Shown: positions 1 to 6,082 of the stretch, in pieces | Layout: every line of letters begins with the position of its first letter | How positions within the stretch are numbered: the stretch's first letter is position 1 | IMG/VR virus record: IMGVR_UViG_3300031952_000182 | Span: 1 to 21,003 of that record | Direction: 5' to 3' (one strand) | DNA: 21,003 nt | DNA from: a virus | The notes under the pieces: model-generated | What the model saw: the letters and a program-made list of their open reading frames with translations, nothing else | What the model was told of the DNA's origin: nothing | The model's database searches: none | Program-made: the position numbers and the translations under genes

Positions 1-324
1 AAAGCGCGATCTCAATACTTGAGAAGAGAATATGGTATTATCTTGAATGATTATCAAGCAATGGAGAAACTTCAAGATTATAAATGCGCAATATGTAAAG
101 GCGGATCATCAAAAACAAGAAATGGAAGGAGATTTCACATAGATCATGATCACAATTCTAAGACAGTTCGCGGTTTATTGTGTGGTCATTGTAATCGCAT
201 GTTAGGTTGTGCTAAAGATAATCCAATCATATTAATCGCGGGAGCTACGTATCTCAAGCAACACAACAAGACTACTTTGTATAAAGATGACAATCAGTCT
301 AAAAAGACCTTGACGCCCAAATAG
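1..324 (+). CDS. Endonuclease VII-like (His-Me finger) nuclease, 5' partial
   Basis: The reading frame is open from base 1 (KARSQYLRREYG...) and enters at the window edge, so the true start lies outside; the first possible internal start is TTG at 19. Counting from that TTG, the protein has CAIC at 23-26, an FHIDHDH segment at 39-45 and CGHCN at 55-59, followed by a glycine-rich helix ending in ATYL. This C-x2-C / H-x-D-H-D-H / C-x2-C-N arrangement is the zinc-bound nuclease core of the phage T4 endonuclease VII family (recombination endonuclease VII). T4 endo VII resolves branched DNA before packaging; many phage homologues are free-standing homing-type nucleases. The lysine-rich tail after residue 80 looks poorly conserved. 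It sits upstream of small unknown genes, so its exact role (resolvase or mobile nuclease) cannot be decided. Confidence 0.85.
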   Translation, partial: KARSQYLRREYGIILNDYQAMEKLQDYKCAICKGGSSKTRNGRRFHIDHDHNSKTVRGLLCGHCNRMLGCAKDNPIILIAGATYLKQHNKTTLYKDDNQSKKTLTPK

Positions 325-364
325 CAAAACTGTACAATTCACTTGAGAGGCGAGGAGAAACCTG

Positions 365-694
365 ATGGCTAGGAAGTCTCGATCAAGAAGCAAACTTGGC
401 GCCAGGGCTTACAGAACGATACTGAGGGGCCATGTAGCGCCCAATGCGGCGATACCTATCACGGGCGGTTTTGTCAATGCCAAGACATGTGAGTGCAAAG
501 ATTGTTCAATCAAGAAGTTGTTTGAAGAATTTGTTATGAATCTTGAAACAAAAATAGACGGTGCTTTAACTAGGATTGGAGTCCATGATATCGAAACGCT
601 GACGAAACAAAAAAGAGATTACATCCTAAATAATTTGGCTGCGTATTTCGCTAACTTGGCAATCAAGATGCACGAGGAGAACGCGCCATGGTAG
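365..694 (+). CDS. Hypothetical protein with a small Cys cluster
   Basis: A 109-residue protein starting at ATG 365, with GAGGAG at 352-357 seven bases upstream. The N-terminus is strongly basic (MARKSRSRSK), there is a small cysteine cluster (C-E-C-K-D-C) near residues 43-48, and the C-terminal half is predicted to be helical and amphipathic. I do not recognise a family. The basic N-terminus and Cys cluster would fit nucleic-acid binding, but that is inference. Its end overlaps the next start by 7 bases, so the two are probably translated together as part of the plus-strand accessory cluster. Confidence 0.7.
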   Translation: MARKSRSRSKLGARAYRTILRGHVAPNAAIPITGGFVNAKTCECKDCSIKKLFEEFVMNLETKIDGALTRIGVHDIETLTKQKRDYILNNLAAYFANLAIKMHEENAPW

Positions 695-1107
695 AAAAAA
701 CTCCAGATACGACAGGTCTAAGCAAAGAAGAATCCGATCAAAAGACATATTGCGCAGCACACGGAACAGTCGGCTTAAACGAATTAAACGAGGAAGAAAA
801 TGACGACACCATTAAAAAGCAAGCCCAAGAAAGGGAGTATCTGATAAGACAGAGCAGGAAGAGGAAATCTACTGTATTTTGGGTTTGTTTCAGGATCGCG
901 TTTTTCATTGGATTGCTTGCTGCCATCGGAGGACTCATCTATGGTTGTTGGCATGCAGAACGTTGGTTGAATTATAAATGGGGATACTCGCATGACGTAG
1001 CTAAGGATGTTGAGCCGCTCAAGAAAGACATTGAGGAGCTCAAAAAAAGGATGGAGAAACTGGAGGCGAAGCATGGAGAAGAAGTACCGGGTAAAACACA
1101 GCGGTAA
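688..1107 (+). CDS. Single-pass membrane protein with C-terminal coiled coil
   Basis: A 139-residue protein with start ATG 688 and GAGGAG at 674-679. Residues 1-60 are hydrophilic and charged. Residues 62-88 (starting TVFWVCFRIAFF) form one clear membrane-spanning segment, preceded by a basic stretch (RQSRKRK) that favours an N-in topology. Residues about 104-129 are a heptad-like charged helix (LKKDIEELKKRMEKLEAK). It overlaps the previous gene by 7 bases and the following gene (start 1073) by 35 bases. One membrane anchor plus a coiled coil is seen in several phage envelope proteins, including inner-membrane spanins, but no lysis neighbours are visible, so no function is assigned. Confidence 0.7.
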   Translation: MVEKTPDTTGLSKEESDQKTYCAAHGTVGLNELNEEENDDTIKKQAQEREYLIRQSRKRKSTVFWVCFRIAFFIGLLAAIGGLIYGCWHAERWLNYKWGYSHDVAKDVEPLKKDIEELKKRMEKLEAKHGEEVPGKTQR

Positions 1108-1570
1108 GAAAGATGTTTATCCTGATGGGGGCACCGCAGACAGTCAGGAGGGTAGAGGCCGCTATGATCTAATCTCTCCCATTGCGATCCGTCGTTTGGC
1201 TGCAGTCTGTGAGCAGGGCGCCAAACATCAAGGTGATAGAACTTGGGAGAAAGGCATCCCCTTCAGTCGTCTCCTTAATTCGGCCAAAAGACACATCACC
1301 CAATTTGAAGAGGGTCATGACGATGAAGATCATTTGGCTATGGCCATGTGGAGACTTCATGCCATGATTCATTTTAGTGAGACGAGGCCCGATCTGAATG
1401 ATCTGCCGAATCACGGCAAAACCAAAGTCATAATGGGTGCAACCACATCGCGGAACACCAATAGTTACACATTCGCATGGACAGGGCCTATTTGCACTTC
1501 GAAATCTGGAGAAGTTTGCACTGCGAAAATTTCTAAGACTGAAACACCCAAGAAAAAGAGACGAAAATGA
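1073..1570 (+). CDS. dATP/dGTP diphosphohydrolase-like protein (DUF5664 type)
   Basis: The chosen start is ATG 1073, with GGAGG at 1062-1066; the frame is open further upstream, but that part is a shadow of the preceding gene. It gives 165 residues. Residues 27-101 carry the family pattern: GRGRYDL, then an ISPIAIRRLA helix, KHQGDRTWEKGIPFSR, a histidine in the AKRHI helix, and EEGHDDEDHLAMAMW. This acidic E/D-rich helical core resembles the phage all-alpha dATP/dGTP diphosphohydrolase domain (PF18909/DUF5664), which removes pyrophosphate from purine dNTPs and so reshapes the nucleotide pool. The last 65 residues lie outside that domain, are Ser/Thr-rich and end in KKKRRK. MazZ enzymes of 2-aminoadenine phages belong to related families, but no purZ is visible here. 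The family call is fairly secure; the substrate is inferred. Confidence 0.75.
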   Translation: MEKKYRVKHSGKKDVYPDGGTADSQEGRGRYDLISPIAIRRLAAVCEQGAKHQGDRTWEKGIPFSRLLNSAKRHITQFEEGHDDEDHLAMAMWRLHAMIHFSETRPDLNDLPNHGKTKVIMGATTSRNTNSYTFAWTGPICTSKSGEVCTAKISKTETPKKKRRK

Positions 1571-1923
1571 CAAAATCTTTGTGGAAAAACTGGAGTGTGG
1601 ATGCCAGGATGAGTAGCAAAGATCTACTGTGTTACGTTCCAGTCGAAGTCGATATGATTACATGCAATGTCACCTTTGTAATTGGAATGAATTTCTTGGC
1701 TTCTCCGGATGAACCGCCAGGCAAAGTCGTGTGCATTATGCATCCAGATGGCGATAAAGCTGCTCAGAAGTGGGTTGATGAGAACGGTCCGGTTCTCGAG
1801 CGCGTGAAAGCAGCAATGAAGAAAAAGTTCCCGGAGGAACCAACACGTCAAACCGCACAGCCAAGTTCAAAAGAGAACCCCGACCAGAACGAAAAACCAT
1901 TTTTGGACGTAATAAATCCGTAA
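1567..1923 (+). CDS. Hypothetical protein, possibly truncated by a frameshift
   Basis: The start ATG 1567 overlaps the stop of the upstream gene (ATGA), which indicates translational coupling; there is no strong SD of its own. The 118-residue product has a folded-looking N-terminal domain (residues 1-60, with YVPVEVDMITCNVTFVIGMNFL), a helix (residues 65-90) and a hydrophilic linker-like tail (PTRQTAQPSSKENPDQNEK). I recognise no family. The tail ends at a TAA at 1921. An open, protein-like frame in the -1 register runs on to 2135 without any usual start codon (see the separate entry). One additional T in the T5 run at 1900-1904 would fuse the two into a protein of about 189 residues. Confidence 0.6.
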   Translation: MTKSLWKNWSVDARMSSKDLLCYVPVEVDMITCNVTFVIGMNFLASPDEPPGKVVCIMHPDGDKAAQKWVDENGPVLERVKAAMKKKFPEEPTRQTAQPSSKENPDQNEKPFLDVINP

Positions 1924-2135
1924 GTTATGGATGGGTTGGACGGTGGAAAGGCGGAGATACACTTGGATGGACATTGCCAAACCATTTAGGACATCCTCCA
2001 AACGATCCAGCTTATCGACCCTATCTCCATGTTGGCAAAGACAGGTTAACTCTGTGCAAAATCACTGTCGAAGTTGTCAAAGATAAACTAGGCCGTACCA
2101 TTCAGAAGAAAGTTACCGAAGACATGAGAAAATAA
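1782..2135 (+). pseudogene. Orphan -1 frame extension without its own start codon
   Basis: This frame is open from just after a TGA at 1779 to TAA at 2133-2135. From about 1905 it reads like real protein: GRNKSVSYGWVGRWKGGD, then TLGWTLPNHLGHPPNDPAYR, then a basic end KKVTEDMRK. There is no ATG, GTG or TTG before a TTG at 1974, which has no SD and would cut the sequence mid-domain. The simplest reading is that it is the C-terminal part of the 1567 gene, separated by a one-base loss in the T5 run at 1900-1904. That could be a sequencing error, a true mutation or slippage. The neighbouring A5 run at 1892-1896 makes slippage conceivable, but no canonical slippery heptamer is present. Confidence 0.45.
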
Positions 2136-2136
2136 C

Positions 2137-2160
2137 AAGGCCAGGAATGGCCTTTATTTA
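2137..2160 (+). terminator. Probable intrinsic terminator
   Basis: AAGGCC (2137-2142) pairs with GGCCTT (2149-2154) around a 6-nt loop, followed by TATTTA. It lies immediately after the stop at 2135 and before a new SD and start at about 2190-2202, which is a sensible place for a transcript end. The stem is short and the T tract imperfect, so termination may be partial. Confidence 0.5.
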
Positions 2161-2201
2161 GCTAGTAATCTGGTATAAGAATAACAGTTAGGGAGAAACT
2201 C

Positions 2202-2538
2202 ATGAGTAGGCCCAAGAAGGAAAGGGATCTTAGCACCCGCATGGGAAGCGGATTTATTGATGTCGCTCCCTGTGTCGGGTGCGGTTAGCTACTGTTGTTC
2301 TAAAGTGCTCTGTCTGCTTGCCTATAGTAAACATGGTCCCAAACCTCCTTGTCCTGAACTTAGGTACCATGATGACAGGTACTGGTGCGGGATCCTAGAG
2401 GACGCTCCCAAAGCAGCAAAGATCCAGTACATGGAATCTCTGGCAATTGGAGCCGGATGTTCCTCGTCAATGTGCAATACCGTTCGCGATTTGCAAATAG
2501 CGAAGATGAAGAAAAAGGAGACAACAGATGGAAAATAA
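2202..2538 (+). pseudogene. YkgJ-like Cys-rich metal-chelating protein, frame disrupted near 2286
   Basis: From ATG 2202 (AGGGAG at 2189-2194 upstream) the frame reads MSRPKKERDLSTRMGSGFID then VAPCVGCG and hits TAG at 2286. The +1 frame resumes at once with SYCCSKVLCLLAYSKHG, followed by PPCPELRYHDDRYWCGILED and a GAGCSSSMC segment, ending at TAA 2538. The joined reading PC-x2-CG-x-CC ... C ... C ... C matches the cysteine pattern of the YkgJ-type zinc/iron-chelating family, common as small phage proteins and normally CG-x-CC. A start at ATG 2257 in the second frame would lose the first two cysteines and has no SD, so I treat 2202-2538 as one interrupted gene. Causes could be a 1- or 4-base insertion at the TAGCTA palindrome, an assembly error, or programmed +1 shifting at the TAG codon. 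Confidence 0.6.
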
Positions 2539-2692
2539 GCCCCGTGGTTACTCTACGGTGAGGTCTGGGATAGGGTTCGGATGCGCACTGGCGATGGTGC
2601 TTTCGTATCACTTCAATTACTCAATCCTGTGGGCGATTGTACACGGGATCACGAGTTGGTTCTATGTGATCTACTGCGCGATCTGGAAGTAG
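2528..2692 (+). CDS. Small two-helix membrane protein
   Basis: A 54-residue ORF from ATG 2528, with AAGGAG at 2515-2520, ending at TAG 2692; it overlaps the preceding gene by 11 bases. The sequence starts MENKPRGYSTVRSGIGFGCA and holds two hydrophobic helices, about residues 14-25 and 31-53, with aromatic residues (SWFYVIYCAIW) at the end of the second. Very short proteins ending in a WFYVIY-type segment are common in bacteria and phages and have no settled function. The good SD, the charged N-terminus and the coherent hydrophobic pattern make this a real gene; function is unknown. Confidence 0.7.
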   Translation: MENKPRGYSTVRSGIGFGCALAMVLSYHFNYSILWAIVHGITSWFYVIYCAIWK

Positions 2693-2700
2693 GAGGAAAC

Positions 2701-2901
2701 ATGAAGAAGCTTCAAGTGAAAACTGATCTTCCCAAGATCCCGATCCCCAAAGGATGGAAGGCAGTAATCAGTGGCAAAACCCGCAAGGGCGATAGGCTTG
2801 CACTGATTCCTGCATACAAATTTGTATTAGTCTCTCGTGCGGAAATCAATACGGATGCATCGCAGTATTATCGTTGCATCCGCAAGATCAAAACCAAGTG
2901 A
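2701..2901 (+). CDS. Small basic hypothetical protein
   Basis: ATG 2701 follows AGGAGG at 2691-2696, giving 66 residues; the frame is open upstream but that part shadows the small membrane protein. The sequence is Lys/Arg-rich, with a beta-type pattern: GWKAVISGKTRKGDRLALI, then AYKFVLVSRAEI, then YYRCIRKIKTK. No family is recognised. It follows the membrane-protein gene by 8 bases and precedes the next gene's SD, so it belongs to the same transcription unit. Small basic phage proteins often bind nucleic acid or host enzymes, but nothing here proves that. Confidence 0.65.
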   Translation: MKKLQVKTDLPKIPIPKGWKAVISGKTRKGDRLALIPAYKFVLVSRAEINTDASQYYRCIRKIKTK

Positions 2902-2924
2902 TGGGGAGAGAAAGGAGAAGCGCA

Positions 2925-3566
2925 ATGCCCTTGAAGATGTGCACATGCTCCATTTGCAACATGCTGGTCACCAAAGGATCCACCTACTTTATTGGTGATG
3001 GCAAGAGAGCCTGCAAGAAGCATGAAGGCGTGGTCGCGAAAGCCGAAGATCTCAAGAATGTCGCGCATATGGAAGAGTGTCTGGAAGCGCACAAGCGCCA
3101 CGAGAACCAGTTGAAGGGCATGCAACCACCGCCAAGAAGTTCCGGTACCGCGAACTTTCTGCCCAAGTGCTGGGCTTGTGGTGCGCCCGGTCTCCAGCAA
3201 CAGGAATACTTCTTGACCCGGTTGAAGAACATGGAAAAAGCGGAGATTGCTGCTGGCAAGCCGGTCAATATCTTCGATCCGCAATATCAGATCATGGCGG
3301 CGAAGGAGCGCTGCATCTTTTTGCTGGATGCCAAGCAGTACAAATGGATGTTTAAGTTCCTCGATCGGGATGCTCGTGCGGCCGGGGACATGATCGGTGC
3401 AATTGCTGTTTGTGGGCCCTGCTGCAAGAAACACAATATCGATCCATTCCCCAAGACCCAGCCGACACTTGAGGCGCTGGCTATCATGGGAAGCATCTAT
3501 CGGGACAGCACGCTCAAGAAACATCTCCAGGAGATCGCTCAGTACGAACTCACCAGGGATAATTAA
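2925..3566 (+). CDS. Cys-rich, probably zinc-binding hypothetical protein
   Basis: ATG 2925 lies just after AAAGGAG (2909-2915); the frame is open to 2874 but the upstream part overlaps the previous gene. The 213-residue protein has three cysteine groups: C-T-C-S-I-C at residues 6-11 with C30 and H33, C-W-A-C-G at 82-86, and C-G-P-C-C at 163-167 followed by K-K-H. These are spaced like metal ligands, suggesting a zinc-structured fold. The middle (residues 95-150) is helical and charged. I do not recognise the family. GC content and codon use are higher-GC than the neighbouring 4026-5995 genes. It is the last gene before a gene-free structured region. Confidence 0.7.
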   Translation: MPLKMCTCSICNMLVTKGSTYFIGDGKRACKKHEGVVAKAEDLKNVAHMEECLEAHKRHENQLKGMQPPPRSSGTANFLPKCWACGAPGLQQQEYFLTRLKNMEKAEIAAGKPVNIFDPQYQIMAAKERCIFLLDAKQYKWMFKFLDRDARAAGDMIGAIAVCGPCCKKHNIDPFPKTQPTLEALAIMGSIYRDSTLKKHLQEIAQYELTRDN

Positions 3567-3574
3567 GGAAGTAG

Positions 3575-3830
3575 AGGGCTGGTGCGAGAGTTAAATCGTG
3601 GGAACTGTGTTGCGATTCTCCTGCACTCATTCCGCAATGCAGATTGCACGGCCACCAGCCCGTTACTTTTTCACGAACGCCCCTGCTCCGGCAAGCCTCG
3701 GTTGGCGGGGTGCATCAGTGCGCTGACCCGGCCGAATAAAGGCAGGACAGGGGCTCCAGTTTGGGGAGAGACCAACGTTGTGCCGTTTGAGGGTCCCCCC
3801 TCCGGCATACGCGTCTCTCCTCAGTTTTTT
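3575..3830 (+). ncRNA. Candidate structured RNA: three successive closed-stem modules
   Basis: No convincing gene lies between 3567 and 3859. Module 1: GGGCTGGTG (3576-3584) pairs perfectly with CACCAGCCC (3653-3661), enclosing AATCG/CGATT (3594-3598 with 3613-3617) and either CTGCA/TGCAG (3621-3625 with 3638-3642) or GCAAT/ATTGC (3634-3638 with 3643-3647). Module 2: GCCCCTG (3679-3685) pairs with CAGGGGC (3748-3754), enclosing a long hairpin (GGC 3704-3706 with GCC 3731-3733, GGG/CCC, then TCAG/CTGA around a TGCG loop). Module 3: GGAGAGAC (3765-3772) pairs with GTCTCTCC (3813-3820), with inner TGCCG/CGGCA and GAGGG/CCCTC, followed by T6. Nested long stems in series suggest a folded transcript ending at its own terminator. 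An 85-aa ORF here (3582-3839) looks non-coding. Confidence 0.4.
3763..3830 (+). terminator. Intrinsic terminator closing the structured region
   Basis: A long hairpin with an 8-bp outer stem (3765-3772 with 3813-3820), a 5-bp middle stem TGCCG/CGGCA (3781-3785 with 3803-3807) and a 5-bp inner stem GAGGG/CCCTC (3789-3793 with 3798-3802) is followed after four bases by TTTTTT (3825-3830). It would stop transcripts before the gene at 3860. Confidence 0.6.
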
Positions 3831-3859
3831 AGGTCATAAGAACTAGAGGAGGATTGAAC

Positions 3860-4048
3860 ATGAAGAAAATTACCATAATCATTCCCAACGAACCCGACGA
3901 ACGAGCTTCCATGTTAGAAGCCGCCAAGATCCTGAAATCTTTGGTCATTCAATTTTCTGGAGAATTCTCGGAGACCGGTAGAAAGCAAGCAGCGAACATC
4001 TGCGATGCTGTCATAGGAGCGATCGATGTCCCGAAGAAAAAGCCGTAA
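3860..4048 (+). CDS. Small hypothetical protein
   Basis: ATG 3860 is preceded by AGAGGAGG (3845-3852) at good spacing; a TTG at 3854 is in frame but too close to the SD. The 62-residue product begins with a beta-like segment (MKKITIIIPNEPDERASM), continues as an amphipathic helix and ends KKKP. I recognise no family. It is the first gene after the terminator at 3830, and its end overlaps the following gene by 23 bases, so the two are probably coupled. Confidence 0.65.
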   Translation: MKKITIIIPNEPDERASMLEAAKILKSLVIQFSGEFSETGRKQAANICDAVIGAIDVPKKKP

Positions 4049-4886
4049 CGCATTTCTTTCACTTCCGCCTGATCAGCGGGCTATCCTTGTGCGCCAACGG
4101 GCAGGAAAGACTCAAGTAAAGATCGCGAACATTTACCATACTACTCAAGCTACGATTTGTAGACTCATGGGACGATTTAGAATTCCCGTTGCTCATAAGA
4201 GCAGGTTTTCAATGACTCATGAAGATATTATTCGTCGCGTCATACGTATTGGAAACATGTCTGTCGTAGCCAGAGAAATTGGATGTTCAAGAGAATGGGT
4301 ACGTCAAGTCTGTGTTACTCGAGGACTCACTGCCAAGAAGATACGTCTAATGAACCGTAAAGAGAAACCACCCAGGATTGATTATCTCGAATTTTACCAC
4401 AAACCATCGAAGAGTTGGTATGTCAAATATCGAGGTACAGATGGACGAATGAAGAAAATAACACGATCCAGATACTTCATGCAGCAGAAACTAGGGCGTC
4501 TTCTGCTTCCTAGCGAGAGGGTCATCCATGGGAATCTTCAAGCTGATGATGATGGCATGGATAATTTAAAACTTGTCCGCAACCGAAGAGAAGCAGGTCT
4601 TCATACTCAATCAGTTTTAAAAGAGATCCGAAAGGAGCGTAAATTTGATAAAGCAAGAGCGCCAGTTCAGTCGGGAAATAGCGACAACAAGAAACAGACT
4701 GAAGAAGAAATTGGCAAAGCTGAAAAACCGAGTGGCCAAATTACAGCAAATGCTGGCATCAGCAGAAGAGAATATTTCAAAAGGCTTGAAATGCTCGGCT
4801 TTCATCCAGTTGAAACCAAGGAAAATGGAACTCATCCGGACGCTGAAGAAATTCGACATAACCGCAGTTACGATGCACCCGGGTGA
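4026..4886 (+). CDS. Helix-turn-helix protein with degenerate HNH motif
   Basis: ATG 4026 has AGGAG at 4015-4019 and overlaps the upstream gene. Of 286 residues, about 24-52 (GKTQVKIANIYHTTQATICR) resemble a resolvase/sigma-type helix-turn-helix, and 66-99 (MSVVAREIGCSREWVRQV within) a second one. Residues 150-186 follow the layout of phage HNH homing nucleases: a YFMQQKLGRLLLPSERVIHG segment and a D-N-L-K-L-V end. Set against the usual V-H-H-I-D-G-x4-N-N-x3-N-L core, the first His is Ile, the Asp is Asn and the Asn pair is Asp-Asp, so nuclease activity is doubtful. The DNA-binding role is inferred from fold pattern. The last 80 residues are hydrophilic and overlap another gene in a different frame (4645-5100). 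The region is more AT-rich than the virion genes, consistent with acquired DNA. Confidence 0.7.
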   Translation: MSRRKSRNAFLSLPPDQRAILVRQRAGKTQVKIANIYHTTQATICRLMGRFRIPVAHKSRFSMTHEDIIRRVIRIGNMSVVAREIGCSREWVRQVCVTRGLTAKKIRLMNRKEKPPRIDYLEFYHKPSKSWYVKYRGTDGRMKKITRSRYFMQQKLGRLLLPSERVIHGNLQADDDGMDNLKLVRNRREAGLHTQSVLKEIRKERKFDKARAPVQSGNSDNKKQTEEEIGKAEKPSGQITANAGISRREYFKRLEMLGFHPVETKENGTHPDAEEIRHNRSYDAPG

Positions 4887-5100
4887 TGCTTATCTTACTT
4901 ATAAAAATCAGTTTAAAATACGAATGACGTTCCTTCTTGGACCAAATGGCAATTTTGATCATGTAATGAAGTTAAATGTACCAGATTTTATAATCAAGCG
5001 CAAACATAAACTTGAGATCTTAAAAAGAGAGGCGATTCGTAAGATTAAGGAGACGATTAAAACTCATGCTTTACTCTCTGCGCTCCCTGAAACGATTTGA
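4645..5100 (+). CDS. Coiled-coil hypothetical protein, TTG start inside upstream gene
   Basis: This frame has a TTG start at 4645 with AAGGAG at 4632-4637, seven bases away, and runs 151 residues. It overlaps the HTH/HNH gene by 242 bases. Residues about 1-50 are a charged heptad-like coiled coil (RLKKKLAKLKNRVAKLQQML). Residues 70-125 look like a compact alpha/beta domain (FDITAVTMHPGDAYLTYKNQ, then FKIRMTFLLG). The C-terminus is a basic helix. No family is recognised. Its coherent coiled coil and correctly spaced SD argue that it is genuine, in which case either the upstream gene ends earlier than annotated (through an indel) or the segment is truly read in two frames. Confidence 0.6.
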   Translation: MIKQERQFSREIATTRNRLKKKLAKLKNRVAKLQQMLASAEENISKGLKCSAFIQLKPRKMELIRTLKKFDITAVTMHPGDAYLTYKNQFKIRMTFLLGPNGNFDHVMKLNVPDFIIKRKHKLEILKREAIRKIKETIKTHALLSALPETI

Positions 5101-5995
5101 GCAAACTCATGTGATTATGGGTTGTTTTGTGGAGAATAGTCCGATTGTAAAGGAAAGATGGCGAGCGATGAATCTCGACGAAACCTTGAAATTCGAAGGT
5201 CCAATTAGGGTAACCAAATCATCAGATGAAGATAATGTCAAAGTAGCACTTTGTTCTGAATTTTGTGATAAATATCCAGTTCCAGAAGGATTTTTTAGAG
5301 TAGAAAGTATTTCTGGAGTCACAATCTATAGGTATCCATTTCTAAGTTATCCATTGCGAATGTACCATCGGGAGAAGGCTATACTGAAGTGCAAAGAATT
5401 AGCCAAACAGGGCACACCCGTAATTGTGGCTCATGGCAAACAGTGCTTTCAATACGATTTCGAGAAAGCTGGTAAAATTGCCGATGGTGATTTCGTTATC
5501 GAATATGATGGCGAATTCATGGTGATGCGTTATGATCCTGCCGGAGCAAAGACGCTCTCTCCACAGAAAAAAGTGCCGCCATTCATTAATTCGGTCCATA
5601 AGCATGGATTCATGTATGTACATGAACTCCGCAAGATGTTGATGATCATGCAGGGTTGTATTCACAGTCAAGATGACATGCGCAAGCTTGTGTACTATAT
5701 GAAATGGTCATACGATACATCACCACGACGCGAGTTCTACGCCGCGCAAATATTGGCAGCCAAAAGAATAATTCTCAAGTTACATGGCCAGGCAGCCTGG
5801 AGGAAAGGTTGGAGAAGAACCGCCAATATCTATTCTGAATTCATGTCAGAATCAATAGAGGCTTTGCCTGTTATGAAACAAAATAAATGGCCCTGGAATA
5901 GTTTGGCTAAGTTTGTTGTGGAAGAAAAACAATGGTTAGAAACACGTCGAAATAAAGGGAAAAAGACGCCACAGGCTAGAGTCAAAACACCTTAA
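5066..5995 (+). CDS. Hypothetical protein of about 300 residues
   Basis: The longest form starts at ATG 5066 (AAGGAG at 5047-5052, rather distant) and overlaps the previous gene by 35 bases, giving 309 residues; ATG 5168 (MNLDETLKFEG...) is a plausible alternative. Residues about 40-180 are beta-rich, with IRVTKSSDEDNVKVALCSEF, GFFRVESISGVTIYRYPF, and GDFVIEYDGEFMVMRYDP. The second half is helical with many Trp, Lys and Arg residues (YYMKWSYDTSPRREFYAAQI, AAWRKGWRRTANIYSEF). The tail is Lys/Arg-rich. No catalytic motif or family is recognised. AT-rich codon use matches the gene before it and differs from the virion operon. Confidence 0.65.
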   Translation: MLYSLRSLKRFEQTHVIMGCFVENSPIVKERWRAMNLDETLKFEGPIRVTKSSDEDNVKVALCSEFCDKYPVPEGFFRVESISGVTIYRYPFLSYPLRMYHREKAILKCKELAKQGTPVIVAHGKQCFQYDFEKAGKIADGDFVIEYDGEFMVMRYDPAGAKTLSPQKKVPPFINSVHKHGFMYVHELRKMLMIMQGCIHSQDDMRKLVYYMKWSYDTSPRREFYAAQILAAKRIILKLHGQAAWRKGWRRTANIYSEFMSESIEALPVMKQNKWPWNSLAKFVVEEKQWLETRRNKGKKTPQARVKTP

Positions 5996-6023
5996 AAAAT
6001 GGCATAAGATGGTTGTAAAGAGT

Positions 6024-6082
6024 GGTAAACATTGGCTGTTCTCTTAGTGTTCCCAGGAGGACTCCAACAGTCAATGTTTACC
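6024..6082 (+). promoter_or_regulatory. Long hairpin with an SD-like loop ahead of the 6104 gene
   Basis: GGTAAACATTGGCTGTT (6024-6040) pairs with AACAGTCAATGTTTACC (6066-6082) over 17 positions with a single G-T wobble; T6023-A6083 extends it. The 25-nt loop contains CCCAGGAGG (6052-6060), and a very similar TTCCTGGAGG follows the stem just before the ATG at 6104. A start at 6074 would lie inside the right arm. This could control translation or protect the 5' end of the mRNA; no T-run follows, so it is not a terminator. Confidence 0.5.

Noticed and set aside
2155-2190. A possible promoter (TATAAG near 2174) before the 2202 gene
   Set aside because: There is no matching -35 element at the right spacing; too weak to list as a promoter.
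2868-3524. A 218-codon minus-strand frame opposite the Cys-rich gene
   Set aside because: It is antisense to a better-supported gene with SD and metal-binding motifs; there is no independent start signal.
3582-3839. An 85-codon open frame in the structured gap
   Set aside because: There is no proper SD, the composition is Pro/Arg/Cys-rich without a domain pattern, and the same DNA forms nested stems; kept as noncoding.
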